Below, in pieces: positions 34,335-43,314 of a stretch of DNA of 64,000 bases. The notes beneath the pieces are model-generated. The model saw only the letters and a program-made list of their open reading frames with translations, was not told where the DNA came from and searched no databases. This DNA is from Halopelagius longus (GTDB lineage Archaea; Halobacteriota; Halobacteria; Halobacteriales; Haloferacaceae): positions 124,001-188,000 of the forward strand of contig NZ_FNKQ01000003.1 in NCBI RefSeq assembly GCF_900100875.1, in the 5' to 3' direction. A program made the translations under genes and the position numbers. Positions within the stretch are counted from its first letter, which is position 1. Every line of letters begins with the position of its first letter.

Positions 34335-36836
34335 ATGAGCAACGGCCCGGAACTGATAATCACGGAGAAGGACAACGCCGCTCGGCGTATCGCCGACATC
34401 CTGAGCGGCGAGTCCGCGGAGGCCGAGCGGGTCAACGGGGTGAACGTCTACAAGTGGGGCGGCAAACGCTGCATCGGGTTGTCGGGCCACGTCGTCGGCG
34501 TCGACTTCCCGCCGGAGTACAACGACTGGCGAGACGTAGAGCCGGTCGAACTCATCGACGCACCCGTCGATAAGCACCCGACGCAGGAGAACATCGTCGC
34601 CGCGTTGCGCCGCCTCGCGCGGCGCGCCCGCCGAGTCGTCATCGCGACCGACTACGACCGCGAGGGCGAACTCATCGGCAAGGAGGCGTACGAACTCGTC
34701 CGCGACGTCAACGAGGACGTGCCCGTAGACCGGGTTCGCTTCTCCTCCATCACCGACCGCGAGGTGACGGAGGCGTTCGAGAACCCCGACGAACTGGACT
34801 TCGACCTCGCGGCCGCGGGCGAGGCGCGGCAGATAATCGACTTGGTGTGGGGGGCGGCGCTGACGCGCTTCCTCTCGCTTTCGGCCCGCCAACTCGGCGA
34901 CGACTTCATCTCCGTCGGCCGGGTGCAGGGGCCGACGCTGAAGTTGATCGTAGACCGCGAACGCGAGATAGACGCGTTCGACCCCGAGGACTACTGGGAA
35001 CTGTTCGCCGACTTGGAGAAAGAAGGGCAGGGCTTCGAGTCGCAGTACTTCTATCTGGACGAGGACGGCAACGAGGCCGAACGCGTCTGGGACGGCGACG
35101 ACGCCGAGTCCGCCTACGAGACGCTCGAAGAGGTGTCGGCGGCGACGGTGGAGTCGGTCCGCCGCCGGACGCGGACCGACGACCCGCCCGCGCCGTTCAA
35201 CACCACGCAGTTCATCCGCGCGGCGGGCTCTATCGGCTACTCCGCCCAGCGAGCGATGAGCATCGCGGAGGACCTCTACACCGCCGGGTACATGACGTAC
35301 CCCCGGACGGACAACACCGTCTACCCGGAGGATTTAGACCCCGAGGAACTCCTCTCGGAGTTCAGCGGCCACCGGACGTTCGGCGACGACGCGGACTCGT
35401 TGCTCGAACAGGAGGAGATAGAACCGACCGCCGGCGACAACGAGACGACGGACCACCCGCCGATTCACCCGACGGGCGAACTCCCCTCTCCCTCCGACCT
35501 CTCGGAGGACGAGTGGGAGGTGTACGAACTCGTCGTCCGCCGGTTCTTCGCGACGGTTGCGGAGTCCGCCGAGTGGGAGCATCTCCGCGTCGTCGCGGAC
35601 GCCGGCGGCCTCTCGCTGAAGGCCAACGGCAAGCGTCTCGTGAAAGAGGGCTACCACGCCGTCTACCCGTACTTCAACTCCAGCGAGTCGTTCGTCCCCG
35701 ACGTCGAGGAGGGCGAGGAACTCGCGGTGACGGACACCCGAATCGAGGCCAAACAGACCCAACCGCCGCGGCGATACGGGCAGTCGCGCCTCATCGAGAC
35801 GATGGAGAAGATGGGCATCGGGACGAAGGCGACGCGACACGACGTCATCCAGAAACTGTACGACCGCGGCTACATCGAGAGCGACCCGCCGAAACCGACG
35901 CGACTGGCGCGGTCGGTCGTCGAGGCCGGCGAGGAGTTCGCGGAACTCATCGTGAGCGAGGAGATGACCGCCCAACTGGAACAGGACATGCAGGCCATCG
36001 CGCGGGGCGAAGCCACCTTAGAGGAGGTGACAGACGAGTCCCGCGACATCCTCGAAGACGTCTTCGAGGGGCTGATGTCCTCGGGCGAGGAGGTGGGCAA
36101 ACACCTCCAAGAGTCGCTGAAAGCCGACAAGACGGTCGGAACCTGTCCCGAGTGCGGCGGCGACTTGGTCGTCCGAAAGAGCAGACACGGGTCGTACTTC
36201 ATCGGCTGTGACTCCTATCCGGACTGCACCTACACCCTCCCGCTTCCGTCCACCGGCAAGCCCCTCATCATGGACGAGTCCTGCGACGAACACGAGCTCA
36301 ACCACGTGAAGATGCTCGCCGGTCGGAAGACGTTCGTCCACGGCTGTCCGCTCTGTAAGGCCGAGGAGGCTGACGAACAGGAGGACTTGGTCATCGGCAC
36401 CTGTCCCGAATGTGGGGAGGAACACGGCGGCGAACTCGCCATCAAGCGCCTCCGCTCGGGGTCGCGCCTCGTCGGTTGTACGCGCTACCCCGACTGCGAC
36501 TACTCGCTTCCCCTCCCGCGGCGGGGCGACGTGGAGGTCACGGACGACTCCTGCGAGGAACACGACCTGCCGAAGATACGCATCACCTACGACGGCGACA
36601 GGGAACCGTGGGACCTCGGCTGTCCCATCTGCAACTACCGCGAGTACCAAGCCCAACAGAACGGCTCGGAGCTCGAGGCCGTGAAAGGTATCGGCGAGAA
36701 GACGGCGGAGAAACTCCAAGACGCCGGTATCGGCGACGTGAGCGCGCTGAAGGAAGCCGAACCCGACGCCCTCGCTGACGCGGTGGACGGCGTCGGACCC
36801 GACACGGTTCGGGAGTGGCAGGCGAACGCGGACTGA
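34335..36836 (+). CDS. topA: DNA topoisomerase I (type IA)
   Basis: An 833-residue type IA topoisomerase. The N-terminal Toprim domain begins LIITEKDNAARRIADIL. The active-site Tyr322 lies in GYMTYPRTDN. The C-terminal part (from about 600) has zinc ribbons with repeated pairs CPECGGD, CPLC, CPECGEE and CPIC, then a final helix-hairpin-helix (KGIGEKTAEKLQDAGIGDV, about 780-833) not found in the smallest family members. It relaxes negative supercoils. The ATG at 34335 follows a TATA-like element and is the family start. Confidence 0.95.
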   Translation: MSNGPELIITEKDNAARRIADILSGESAEAERVNGVNVYKWGGKRCIGLSGHVVGVDFPPEYNDWRDVEPVELIDAPVDKHPTQENIVAALRRLARRARRVVIATDYDREGELIGKEAYELVRDVNEDVPVDRVRFSSITDREVTEAFENPDELDFDLAAAGEARQIIDLVWGAALTRFLSLSARQLGDDFISVGRVQGPTLKLIVDREREIDAFDPEDYWELFADLEKEGQGFESQYFYLDEDGNEAERVWDGDDAESAYETLEEVSAATVESVRRRTRTDDPPAPFNTTQFIRAAGSIGYSAQRAMSIAEDLYTAGYMTYPRTDNTVYPEDLDPEELLSEFSGHRTFGDDADSLLEQEEIEPTAGDNETTDHPPIHPTGELPSPSDLSEDEWEVYELVVRRFFATVAESAEWEHLRVVADAGGLSLKANGKRLVKEGYHAVYPYFNSSESFVPDVEEGEELAVTDTRIEAKQTQPPRRYGQSRLIETMEKMGIGTKATRHDVIQKLYDRGYIESDPPKPTRLARSVVEAGEEFAELIVSEEMTAQLEQDMQAIARGEATLEEVTDESRDILEDVFEGLMSSGEEVGKHLQESLKADKTVGTCPECGGDLVVRKSRHGSYFIGCDSYPDCTYTLPLPSTGKPLIMDESCDEHELNHVKMLAGRKTFVHGCPLCKAEEADEQEDLVIGTCPECGEEHGGELAIKRLRSGSRLVGCTRYPDCDYSLPLPRRGDVEVTDDSCEEHDLPKIRITYDGDREPWDLGCPICNYREYQAQQNGSELEAVKGIGEKTAEKLQDAGIGDVSALKEAEPDALADAVDGVGPDTVREWQANAD

Positions 36837-36906
36837 AACCCACCTTTTACGCTGTACGGGCGCGGCGATGCCGCGCCTCACTCGGTGAAAGTAGTTTAGA
36901 GAAGGA

Positions 36907-36929
36907 CGGATGCCATCGCAACGCATCCG
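36907..36929. repeat. Inverted repeat between topA and GGGP synthase gene
   Basis: Seven-base arms, CGGATGC and GCATCCG, flank a 9-nt loop, 70 bp after the topA stop and about 50 bp before the next ATG. It may end the topA transcript or act as an operator; a TATA-like CATTTTTAACG follows at about 36945-36955. Confidence 0.4.
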
Positions 36930-36978
36930 ACTCGCTCATCCGCGCCATTTTTAACGCCTCCGGGGAGAAGTAGGTCCA

Positions 36979-37704
36979 ATGACCGGGCCATGGACGGAAT
37001 GGGACCACGTCTTGAAGGTAGACCCCGACAAGGACCTCGTGGAGGGCGAGACGTTCGAGGACGTCTGCGCCACCGGAACTGACGCCATCGAAATCGGCGG
37101 CACGTTGGACATCACGACGGAGAAGATGCAACGCGTCGTCGACGCGTGTGCGAAGTACGACGTGCCCTTGTATCAGGAACCGTCGAACCCCGGCGTCGTC
37201 ATCGAGTCGGATCACCTCGACGGCTACCTCATCCCGACGGTGTTCAACGCCGACTCGTCGTTTTGGGTCACCGGCGCGCACAAGGAGTGGGTCCGAATCG
37301 ACGGCCCCCTCGACTGGGAACGCACGACCACCGAGGCGTACATCGTTCTGAACCCCGAAGCGTCCGTCGCGGAGTTGACGGAGGCAGACACCGAACAGAG
37401 CGCAGACGACGTCGCCTCCTTCGCCGCCGTCGCCGAGAAGATGTTCGGACAGGAGATAATCTACGTCGAGTACTCCGGCATGTTCGGCGACACGGAGAAA
37501 GTCGCCGCCGCGCAGGACGCTCTCGACGATTCGACGCTGTTCTACGGCGGCGGCATCCGCGACTACGACGCGGCCTACGAGATGGGCAAGCACGCCGACA
37601 CCATCGTCGTCGGCGACCTCCTCCACGACGAGGGCGTCGACGCCGTCCGCGAGACGGTCGAAGGCGTCAACGACGCCCACGCGGAACAACTCGAAGCCGA
37701 GTGA
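36979..37704 (+). CDS. ggpS: Geranylgeranylglyceryl phosphate synthase
   Basis: A 241-residue TIM-barrel prenyltransferase that joins geranylgeranyl diphosphate to sn-glycerol-1-phosphate, the first committed step of archaeal ether lipids. Motifs include [40 protein letters not shown] and [25 protein letters not shown] (key residues around 180-205). Length and pattern match the haloarchaeal (group I) enzyme. Confidence 0.94.
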   Translation: MTGPWTEWDHVLKVDPDKDLVEGETFEDVCATGTDAIEIGGTLDITTEKMQRVVDACAKYDVPLYQEPSNPGVVIESDHLDGYLIPTVFNADSSFWVTGAHKEWVRIDGPLDWERTTTEAYIVLNPEASVAELTEADTEQSADDVASFAAVAEKMFGQEIIYVEYSGMFGDTEKVAAAQDALDDSTLFYGGGIRDYDAAYEMGKHADTIVVGDLLHDEGVDAVRETVEGVNDAHAEQLEAE

Positions 37705-37748
37705 GCGGTCTCTTTCTCCGCTAACTCCGCGGACCCTCGCGTCCGTAA

Positions 37749-37768
37749 ACGCCGTTTACGAACGGCGT
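37749..37768. terminator. Hairpin between convergent ggpS and DUF4013 genes
   Basis: A perfect 8-bp stem, ACGCCGTT/AACGGCGT with loop TACG, 45 bp after the ggpS stop and touching the stop codon of the opposing gene. An overlapping alternative stem GTAAAC/GTTTAC (37745-37759) shares bases. Probably a bidirectional 3'-end structure. Confidence 0.45.
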
Positions 37769-38532
37769 CAGTCGCGAACGCCGCGGTTCGGTGCGGGGGA
37801 CGCGGAAGACGCAGAAGACGCAGTAGGGGATCGAACGTCGCCGTCCCGTCGGTCGTCGTCGCCTCTCGGGGACAACCGCCCGCCGAGAACCGACGCGCCG
37901 ACGGCGACTGCGAGGAACGAGACGGCCGCACTCGCGGGTCCGCCGAGAATCGGAACGGCGGCGACGACGCCGCCGAGGACGTGTCCGACGGTCCCGACCG
38001 CGACTGCGAGCGAGGACGTTCGAGCGAACGCGCCGTCGCGGGCTATCTCGCTCGTCGTTGCGACGAGACCCGGGCCGAGCGAACCGCGTCGCGCCACGGC
38101 GACGAGGACCGCGAGAGAGAGGTAGCCCGCGGCGATTTCGAGGGCGACGACGGCGAGGAGACCGACGAACAAGTCCAGACCCGGAAGCACGCCGCGTCGG
38201 AGGTCCGAGAAGAGATAGGGCGCGGTCAGACGCGCGCGGTCGAACCCGACGGCGAACCGGAGGACGACCAGTCCGGGGAGGTGAAGCGGAACCGCCGCGA
38301 GGGTCGCCCGGCCGCCGTCGAGGAGGAGGCCGTCCCACCCCTCGAACGTCGGAAGGGCCGTCTCGGACTCGGCCGCGGAGCGAACGGCGCGGACGGCGTA
38401 CCCGACGAGGGGGATCCAGAGTACGGGCGCGATTGCGGACCCGAGCGTGAGCAACGATCCGACGATTACCGTCTCTGTTCGGCGTTCCGCGGTCGATAGC
38501 GACTCCATCGCGACGTCGAGGGTGTGTCTCAT
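37768..38532 (-). CDS. DUF4013 family membrane protein
   Basis: A 254-residue membrane protein with six or so hydrophobic segments. The pattern 'L-T-L-IPLVGYAVRAVRSA' near residues 30-53 followed by PTFEGWDGLLLDGGRA (about 61-76) is that of DUF4013. Function is unknown. The promoter on the minus strand is clear: GGTTTATATGC at about 38560-38570, 30 bp before the ATG. Confidence 0.8.
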   Translation of the reverse strand: MRHTLDVAMESLSTAERRTETVIVGSLLTLGSAIAPVLWIPLVGYAVRAVRSAAESETALPTFEGWDGLLLDGGRATLAAVPLHLPGLVVLRFAVGFDRARLTAPYLFSDLRRGVLPGLDLFVGLLAVVALEIAAGYLSLAVLVAVARRGSLGPGLVATTSEIARDGAFARTSSLAVAVGTVGHVLGGVVAAVPILGGPASAAVSFLAVAVGASVLGGRLSPRGDDDRRDGDVRSPTASSASSASPAPNRGVRD

Positions 38533-38685
38533 CGTGGCCCGGAGTGGTCCCGTCTCCGCATATAAACCTCCGCGCGGCGGGCGGCGACGACCGGCGGCGG
38601 AGGCGGACGCGCCGAAGTGTGCTTAGCACTCTCACTCCGAGGTGAAACGACCGTTTTTAAGACTCGCCGGCGGAAATCCGGACAC

Positions 38686-39990
38686 ATGCAGAACCGAACG
38701 TACACGGCAGACGCCGAACCCGGCGACGCGGTGACCGTCGCGGGGTGGGTCCACGAGGTCCGCGACCTCGGCGGCATCGCATTCCTCATCCTCCGCGACA
38801 AGAGCGGGAAGATTCAGGTCAAGTTCGAGAAAGACGAGATGGACGAGGAACTCGTCGAGACGGGTCTCGGCGTCCACCGCGAGAGCGTCATCTCCGTCAC
38901 GGGCGAGGTGAAAGAGGAACCCCGCGCGCCGACGGACGTGGAAGTCGTTCCCGAGTCTATCGACGTCCTCGCGGAGGCGGACACGGAACTCCCCCTCGAC
39001 CCCTCGGGGAAGGTGGACGCGGAACTCTCTACTCGGCTCGACAACCGAACGCTCGACCTCCGCAAGGAGGAAGTGAAGGCAGTCTTCGAGATTCGCGCGG
39101 AGATTCTGCGGTCGGTCCGGAACGCCTTCCGCGAACTCGGCTGCACCGAGATCAACACGCCGAAGATAGTCGCCACCGGGACGGAGGGCGGCACCGAGCT
39201 GTTCCCCATCACGTACTTCGGCGAGGAGGCGTTCATGAACCAGTCGCCGCAGCTGTTCAAGCAGCTGATGATCGGCTCCGGTCTCGAACGCGTCTTCGAG
39301 GTCGGTCCCATCTTCCGCGCGGAGGAACACAACACGCCGCGGCACCTGAACGAAGCCACCTCCATCGACTTCGAGTCCGCGTTCTTCGACCACACCGAGG
39401 CGATGGACGCCTGCGAGTACGTCGTGAAGGCCGCCTACGAGGGCGTCGCCGAGAACTGCCAACAGCGGCTCGAAGCGCTCGGCATCGCCGACGACTTCGA
39501 GGTGCCCGAGGGCGAGTTCCCCCGCCTCACCTACGAGGAGGCCATCGAGCGAATCAACGCGACAGGCGAACTCGACGAGCAACTCGTCTGGGGCGACGAC
39601 CTGCCGACCGAGGGCGAACGCGCACTCGGCGAGGACGTCGGGGAACACTACTTCATCACCGACTGGCCCTCCGAGATAAAGCCGTTCTACATCAAGGACC
39701 ACGACGACGACGAACAGCTCTCGACGGGGTTCGACATGATGCACCCGCGCATGGAACTCGTCTCCGGCGGGCAGCGTGAACACCGCTACGAACACCTCGT
39801 GGAAGGCTTCGAACAGCAGGGTCTCGACCCCGAGTCGTTCGACTACTACACGAAGATGTTCAAGTACGGGATGCCCCCGCACGCCGGATGGGGCCTCGGC
39901 GGCGAACGCCTCGTCATGACGATGCTCGGTCTGGACAACATCCGAGAAGCCGTGTTGTTCCCGCGAGACCGACAGCGGCTGTCGCCGTAG
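38686..39990 (+). CDS. aspS: Aspartyl-tRNA synthetase
   Basis: A 434-residue class IIb aminoacyl-tRNA synthetase. The N-terminal OB fold ([20 protein letters not shown], about 17-36) binds the anticodon. The catalytic domain holds motif 1 ([19 protein letters not shown]), motif 2 ([20 protein letters not shown]) and motif 3 ([15 protein letters not shown]). The C-terminus is [10 protein letters not shown]. The presence of GatB suggests, but does not prove, a non-discriminating enzyme that also charges tRNA(Asn). A TATA-like GTTTTTAAG lies at about 38652-38661. A partial copy of the 3' end follows downstream. Confidence 0.95.
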   Translation: MQNRTYTADAEPGDAVTVAGWVHEVRDLGGIAFLILRDKSGKIQVKFEKDEMDEELVETGLGVHRESVISVTGEVKEEPRAPTDVEVVPESIDVLAEADTELPLDPSGKVDAELSTRLDNRTLDLRKEEVKAVFEIRAEILRSVRNAFRELGCTEINTPKIVATGTEGGTELFPITYFGEEAFMNQSPQLFKQLMIGSGLERVFEVGPIFRAEEHNTPRHLNEATSIDFESAFFDHTEAMDACEYVVKAAYEGVAENCQQRLEALGIADDFEVPEGEFPRLTYEEAIERINATGELDEQLVWGDDLPTEGERALGEDVGEHYFITDWPSEIKPFYIKDHDDDEQLSTGFDMMHPRMELVSGGQREHRYEHLVEGFEQQGLDPESFDYYTKMFKYGMPPHAGWGLGGERLVMTMLGLDNIREAVLFPRDRQRLSP

Positions 39991-40023
39991 GCGACGCCGC
40001 GGATACGAGCGTGGGAACAGCGA

Positions 40024-40040
40024 GCAAATCTCCGATTTGC
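40024..40040. repeat. Short palindromic hairpin
   Basis: GCAAATC-TCC-GATTTGC, a perfect 7-bp stem with a 3-nt loop, between the true aspS stop and its 3' remnant. It may be a 3'-end structure or a dispersed repeat. Confidence 0.4.
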
Positions 40041-40046
40041 GAGTGA

Positions 40047-40080
40047 GTTCCCGCGGGACAGACAACGCCAGAGCCCGTAG
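40047..40080 (+). pseudogene. In-frame remnant of a second aspS 3' end
   Basis: This 34-bp stretch repeats the last 34 bp of aspS (39957-39990) at 26 of 34 positions. It would encode FPRDRQRQSP and a TAG stop, against [10 protein letters not shown] and TAG in the real gene. The two copies are 90 bp apart in the same direction. It is too short to be a gene. It reads as a fossil of recombination or integration at the aspS 3' end, or an old gene replacement. Confidence 0.7.
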
Positions 40081-40113
40081 GCGAAGGCGTCGGGAGCCGT
40101 CGAACGCTCATCT

Positions 40114-40626
40114 TCAGTCGAGCGACTTCCGGTAGAAGAGAATCTCGAACGACTCGTCCGCCACTCGAACGCGGTCCCGCAGGACTTCCTCGAACGAGTT
40201 GCGTTCGTAGAGATGCCGGGCGCCGACCTGTTTCGGCGTCGTATCGAGAACGATGTCGGAGAAGCCTCGTTGCCGCGCGCGGCGTTCGAGTTCCTCGTAC
40301 ACCCGTTGTCCGTACCCGCGACGCTGGTGGTCGGGGGCGACGCGCATCCGCTTGAGTTCCGCCGTCGTCTCGGGCAGGTCGTCGAGGAAATCGGTGACGT
40401 ACCCCTCCGCCGAGCGGAACGCACCCATCGCGACGATTCGGCCGTCCGCCTCGCCGACGAGGAACTCACCGCCTCCGTCGAGGTACGCCCCCCGGACGTC
40501 TTCGAGGTCCAGGTCGGGGACACCTTCGACGAAGGATCCGACGTCGCGCATCGCCTCCTCGTGGAGTTCGAGAACGCGGTCGTGGTCTTCGGGTCGGTAG
40601 CGTCTGAGGCGCAGCGGCGGGGACAT
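40114..40626 (-). CDS. GNAT-family N-acetyltransferase
   Basis: A 170-residue acetyltransferase. The acetyl-CoA pyrophosphate loop is RVAPDHQRRGYGQRVYEEL (about 93-111), the Q/RxxGxG/A motif A. The C-terminal motif (LYERNSFEEVLRDR) is also typical. The acceptor substrate (small molecule or protein N-terminus) cannot be told. It converges on aspS. Confidence 0.87.
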   Translation of the reverse strand: MSPPLRLRRYRPEDHDRVLELHEEAMRDVGSFVEGVPDLDLEDVRGAYLDGGGEFLVGEADGRIVAMGAFRSAEGYVTDFLDDLPETTAELKRMRVAPDHQRRGYGQRVYEELERRARQRGFSDIVLDTTPKQVGARHLYERNSFEEVLRDRVRVADESFEILFYRKSLD

Positions 40627-40734
40627 ATCGGGAGGTGACCCGCCCGCGTAATCGGTTTTTCGCGCACATCGTCGCGTCCCGCGGCACTCCGCGGCCGTGT
40701 CACTCTTGCACGCAGCGGCCCTCGTTCCGGTACA

Positions 40735-41349
40735 ATGAGCGACGCACCTCCGCCGTCGAATCCGGACCTCTCGGAGACGGTTCTCGACGAAGTGGCGGGA
40801 CACAGAGAGACGGTTCTCGTGGGCGATATCGTCGTCCTCGTGGAACAGTACGACGAGGCGTACGCCGACGAGAGAGGCGTCCCCGTGGACCGCCTCGTCG
40901 CGTACGTCGAGAACCTCGCTCGCAACGGCTACGACTTCGACCCCGACGGCGTGCGCGAGGGACTGGACGGGAAGGCGGTCGATTCCGACACCTTCGCCGG
41001 GACCGACGCGGTGTACTGGGTCGGCGAGGACCGCGTCAGCGCGTTCCCGCCGCGGTGGCACGACGAACTCGACGGAGAGACCGACGTCGTCCGGTACGTC
41101 GAGGTGATGCTCGCCGACATAGACGACTCCGAGTCCGCGTTCGACCACGGCGGCGCGGGAAGCGGCATCCCCGTACCGGACTTGGTGAACGCCGTCAACG
41201 CCATGAGCGACATGACGCGAGAGCAGGTGTCGAGCGAGATAAATCGCCTCCACGACGAGGGCGTCTTCGAGGAGGACACAGAGCAGCATCCGGAGGCGCG
41301 GGTTCGGTTGGTCGGGCAGGGCGACCGAGAAGACGTGAGCGGGCGGTAA
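40735..41349 (+). CDS. Hypothetical protein with possible DNA-binding helices
   Basis: A 204-residue soluble, acidic protein I do not recognise. The N-terminal half has a helical pattern (DLSETVLDEVAGHRETVLVG) and the C-terminal part ends with LVNAVNAMSDMTREQVSSEI and RLHDEGVFEE, which resembles a winged-helix layout (helix, recognition helix, wing). A regulatory role is possible. It shares a divergent promoter region with the GNAT gene. Confidence that it is a real gene is good. Confidence 0.6.
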   Translation: MSDAPPPSNPDLSETVLDEVAGHRETVLVGDIVVLVEQYDEAYADERGVPVDRLVAYVENLARNGYDFDPDGVREGLDGKAVDSDTFAGTDAVYWVGEDRVSAFPPRWHDELDGETDVVRYVEVMLADIDDSESAFDHGGAGSGIPVPDLVNAVNAMSDMTREQVSSEINRLHDEGVFEEDTEQHPEARVRLVGQGDREDVSGR

Positions 41350-41464
41350 GAGAACGAAACGGCGCGAGGGGCGATGCGCGGAGGCGAGACGCCGCCGAAC
41401 CGCCGTTGCTCGCGCCGACTTCGAAGCGTACCAGACATAACGTTCGGGGGGTCAATAGCAGACG

Positions 41465-42376
41465 ATGACCGACGAGGCGACGGCGTTCGTCCCCGGACAC
41501 GTGACGGGGTTCTTCAGCGCGCACCCGGACGAGGACCCGGCTGTCGCGGGGTCCCGCGGCGCGGGCGTGACGCTCACCGACGGGGTTCGCGTGACGGTTC
41601 GGCGGGACGAACGCGGAGGCGACGACGGCAGGACGGAAACCGACCCGGAGGCGGGCGCGGCGACGCGGCAGGTGCGCTCCGCCGCCGTGACGTTGAACGG
41701 CGAACGCGTCGGGGTGGCCCCCGTCGGAGGCGTCCTCGACGCACTCGGCGTGGACGAGGGCCGGGTGAGCGTCGCGGCGGAGACGCCGCTTCCCGTCGGC
41801 GCGGGGTTCGGCGTCAGCGGTGCCGTCGCGTTGGGCGTCGCGTTCGGGGCGAACGTCCTGTTCGGGCGCGGGCGCTCGGAGAACGAACTCGTGACCGTCG
41901 CCCACCGCGCGGAGGTGGAGGCCGGGACGGGCCTCGGCGACGTGGTGGCGCAGGCCCGCGGCGGCCTCCCCATCCGCCTCGACCCCGGCGCGCCGGGGCA
42001 CGGCGCGTTGGACGGCATCCCCGAACGCCCGCGCGTCGAGTACGTCACCTTCGGCGAACTCTCGACGGCGGCGGTGCTCTCCGGCGACACGACTGCGCTC
42101 ACCGCCGCGGGGGAGTCGGCGCTCGAAGACCTGCGCGAGGAACCCACCGCCTCGCGGATGGTCGCCCTCTCGCGGCGGTTCGCCCGCGAGGCCGGACTGC
42201 TCACCGACCGGGTGGCCGACGCCATCGACGACGTGCGGGCGGCGGGCGGCGACGCGTCGATGGCGATGCTCGGCGAGACGGTGTTCGCGTTCGGCACCGG
42301 CCTCTCGGACGCCGGGTACGACCCCGAGGTGTGCGACGTTCACACCGCGGGCGCGGGACTCCTGCCGGGGGAGTGA
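41465..42376 (+). CDS. Pantoate kinase (archaeal CoA pathway)
   Basis: A 303-residue GHMP-superfamily kinase. The ATP-binding glycine-rich segment is PLPVGAGFGVSGAVALG (about 108-124), preceded by the FVPGHVTGFFSAHPDEDP start typical of pantoate kinases. It phosphorylates pantoate to 4-phosphopantoate, the archaeal variation on bacterial CoA biosynthesis. The next gene, 83 bp downstream, is the enzyme for the following step. Confidence 0.92.
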   Translation: MTDEATAFVPGHVTGFFSAHPDEDPAVAGSRGAGVTLTDGVRVTVRRDERGGDDGRTETDPEAGAATRQVRSAAVTLNGERVGVAPVGGVLDALGVDEGRVSVAAETPLPVGAGFGVSGAVALGVAFGANVLFGRGRSENELVTVAHRAEVEAGTGLGDVVAQARGGLPIRLDPGAPGHGALDGIPERPRVEYVTFGELSTAAVLSGDTTALTAAGESALEDLREEPTASRMVALSRRFAREAGLLTDRVADAIDDVRAAGGDASMAMLGETVFAFGTGLSDAGYDPEVCDVHTAGAGLLPGE

Positions 42377-42459
42377 GCCGTCTCGCCGCCGAGTGGCGAC
42401 GACCCGACCGCCGAGGACGCATCGCCTCGTTTTTCACCGCTTCGAACCAATCACCGGCA

Positions 42460-43296
42460 ATGAGCGACATCGAGATTCCCGAGAGCCACCCGCGGTATCA
42501 GTCGCTCCTGACGCGACACCGCATCGAGGAAGGGGTGGAGAAGGGCATCACGAGCAAGCAGGGCCTCATCGCGGAGGGGCGCGGCGAGGCGTTCGACTAC
42601 CTCCTCGGGGAGCGAACGCATCCGGCGGCCGACGAGGCGGAACGCGCGGCGGCGGCGCATCTCCTCCTCGCAGAGCACCCGGTCCTCTCTGTGAACGGCA
42701 ACGTCGCCGCACTCGTCCCCGGCGAGATGGTCGAACTCGCGGCGGCGGTTGACGCCGACGTGGAGGTGAACCTGTTCAATCGGACGGAGGAGCGACTCGA
42801 AGCCATCGCGGACCACCTCCGCGACCACGGCGCGACGGAGGTGAAGGGACTCGCCGCGGACGGTCGGATTCCGGGACTCGACCACGAACGCGCGAAGGTG
42901 GACGCCGACGGCATCGGCGCGGCGGACGTGGTGTTGGTGCCCCTGGAGGACGGCGACAGGGCGGAGGCACTCGGCGCGATGGGGAAGACGGAGATAGTGA
43001 TAGACCTCAACCCCCTCTCGCGGTCCGCACAGACCGCGGCGGTGCCCGTCGTGGACAACATCATGCGGGCGATTCCGAACATCACCGCGCACGCGCGAGA
43101 CTTGCGCGACGCCCCCCGCGAGGAGTTGGAGCGAATCGTCGCCGAGTTCGACGCCGACGGCGCCCTCGCGGCGGCGGAGGAGGCGATTCGGAGCGGTTCG
43201 CTGGACGACGCGAAGACGGAGACGGAGATGGACGCGGAGTCGGACGCCGAGACGAAGGCGGACGCGGACGCAGAGGCGGCGCGGACGGACAACTGA
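42460..43296 (+). CDS. 4-phosphopantoate-beta-alanine ligase (phosphopantothenate synthetase)
   Basis: A 278-residue enzyme, starting MSDIEIPESHPRYQSLLTRH, that joins 4-phosphopantoate and beta-alanine using ATP. Conserved parts include GITSKQGLIAEGRGEAFDYL, VNGNVAALVPGEMVELA, NLFNRTEERLEAI and IDLNPLSRSAQTA. The last 35 residues are an acidic Ala/Asp/Lys/Glu tail outside the family core. Together with the upstream kinase it forms the archaeal CoA pair. Confidence 0.92.
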   Translation: MSDIEIPESHPRYQSLLTRHRIEEGVEKGITSKQGLIAEGRGEAFDYLLGERTHPAADEAERAAAAHLLLAEHPVLSVNGNVAALVPGEMVELAAAVDADVEVNLFNRTEERLEAIADHLRDHGATEVKGLAADGRIPGLDHERAKVDADGIGAADVVLVPLEDGDRAEALGAMGKTEIVIDLNPLSRSAQTAAVPVVDNIMRAIPNITAHARDLRDAPREELERIVAEFDADGALAAAEEAIRSGSLDDAKTETEMDAESDAETKADADAEAARTDN

Positions 43297-43314
43297 GGCC
43301 GACGCGGACGTTCG

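Noticed and set aside
37705-37768. A small gene between ggpS and DUF4013
   Set aside because: Only 63 bp, filled by a hairpin; no start codon with a usable frame.
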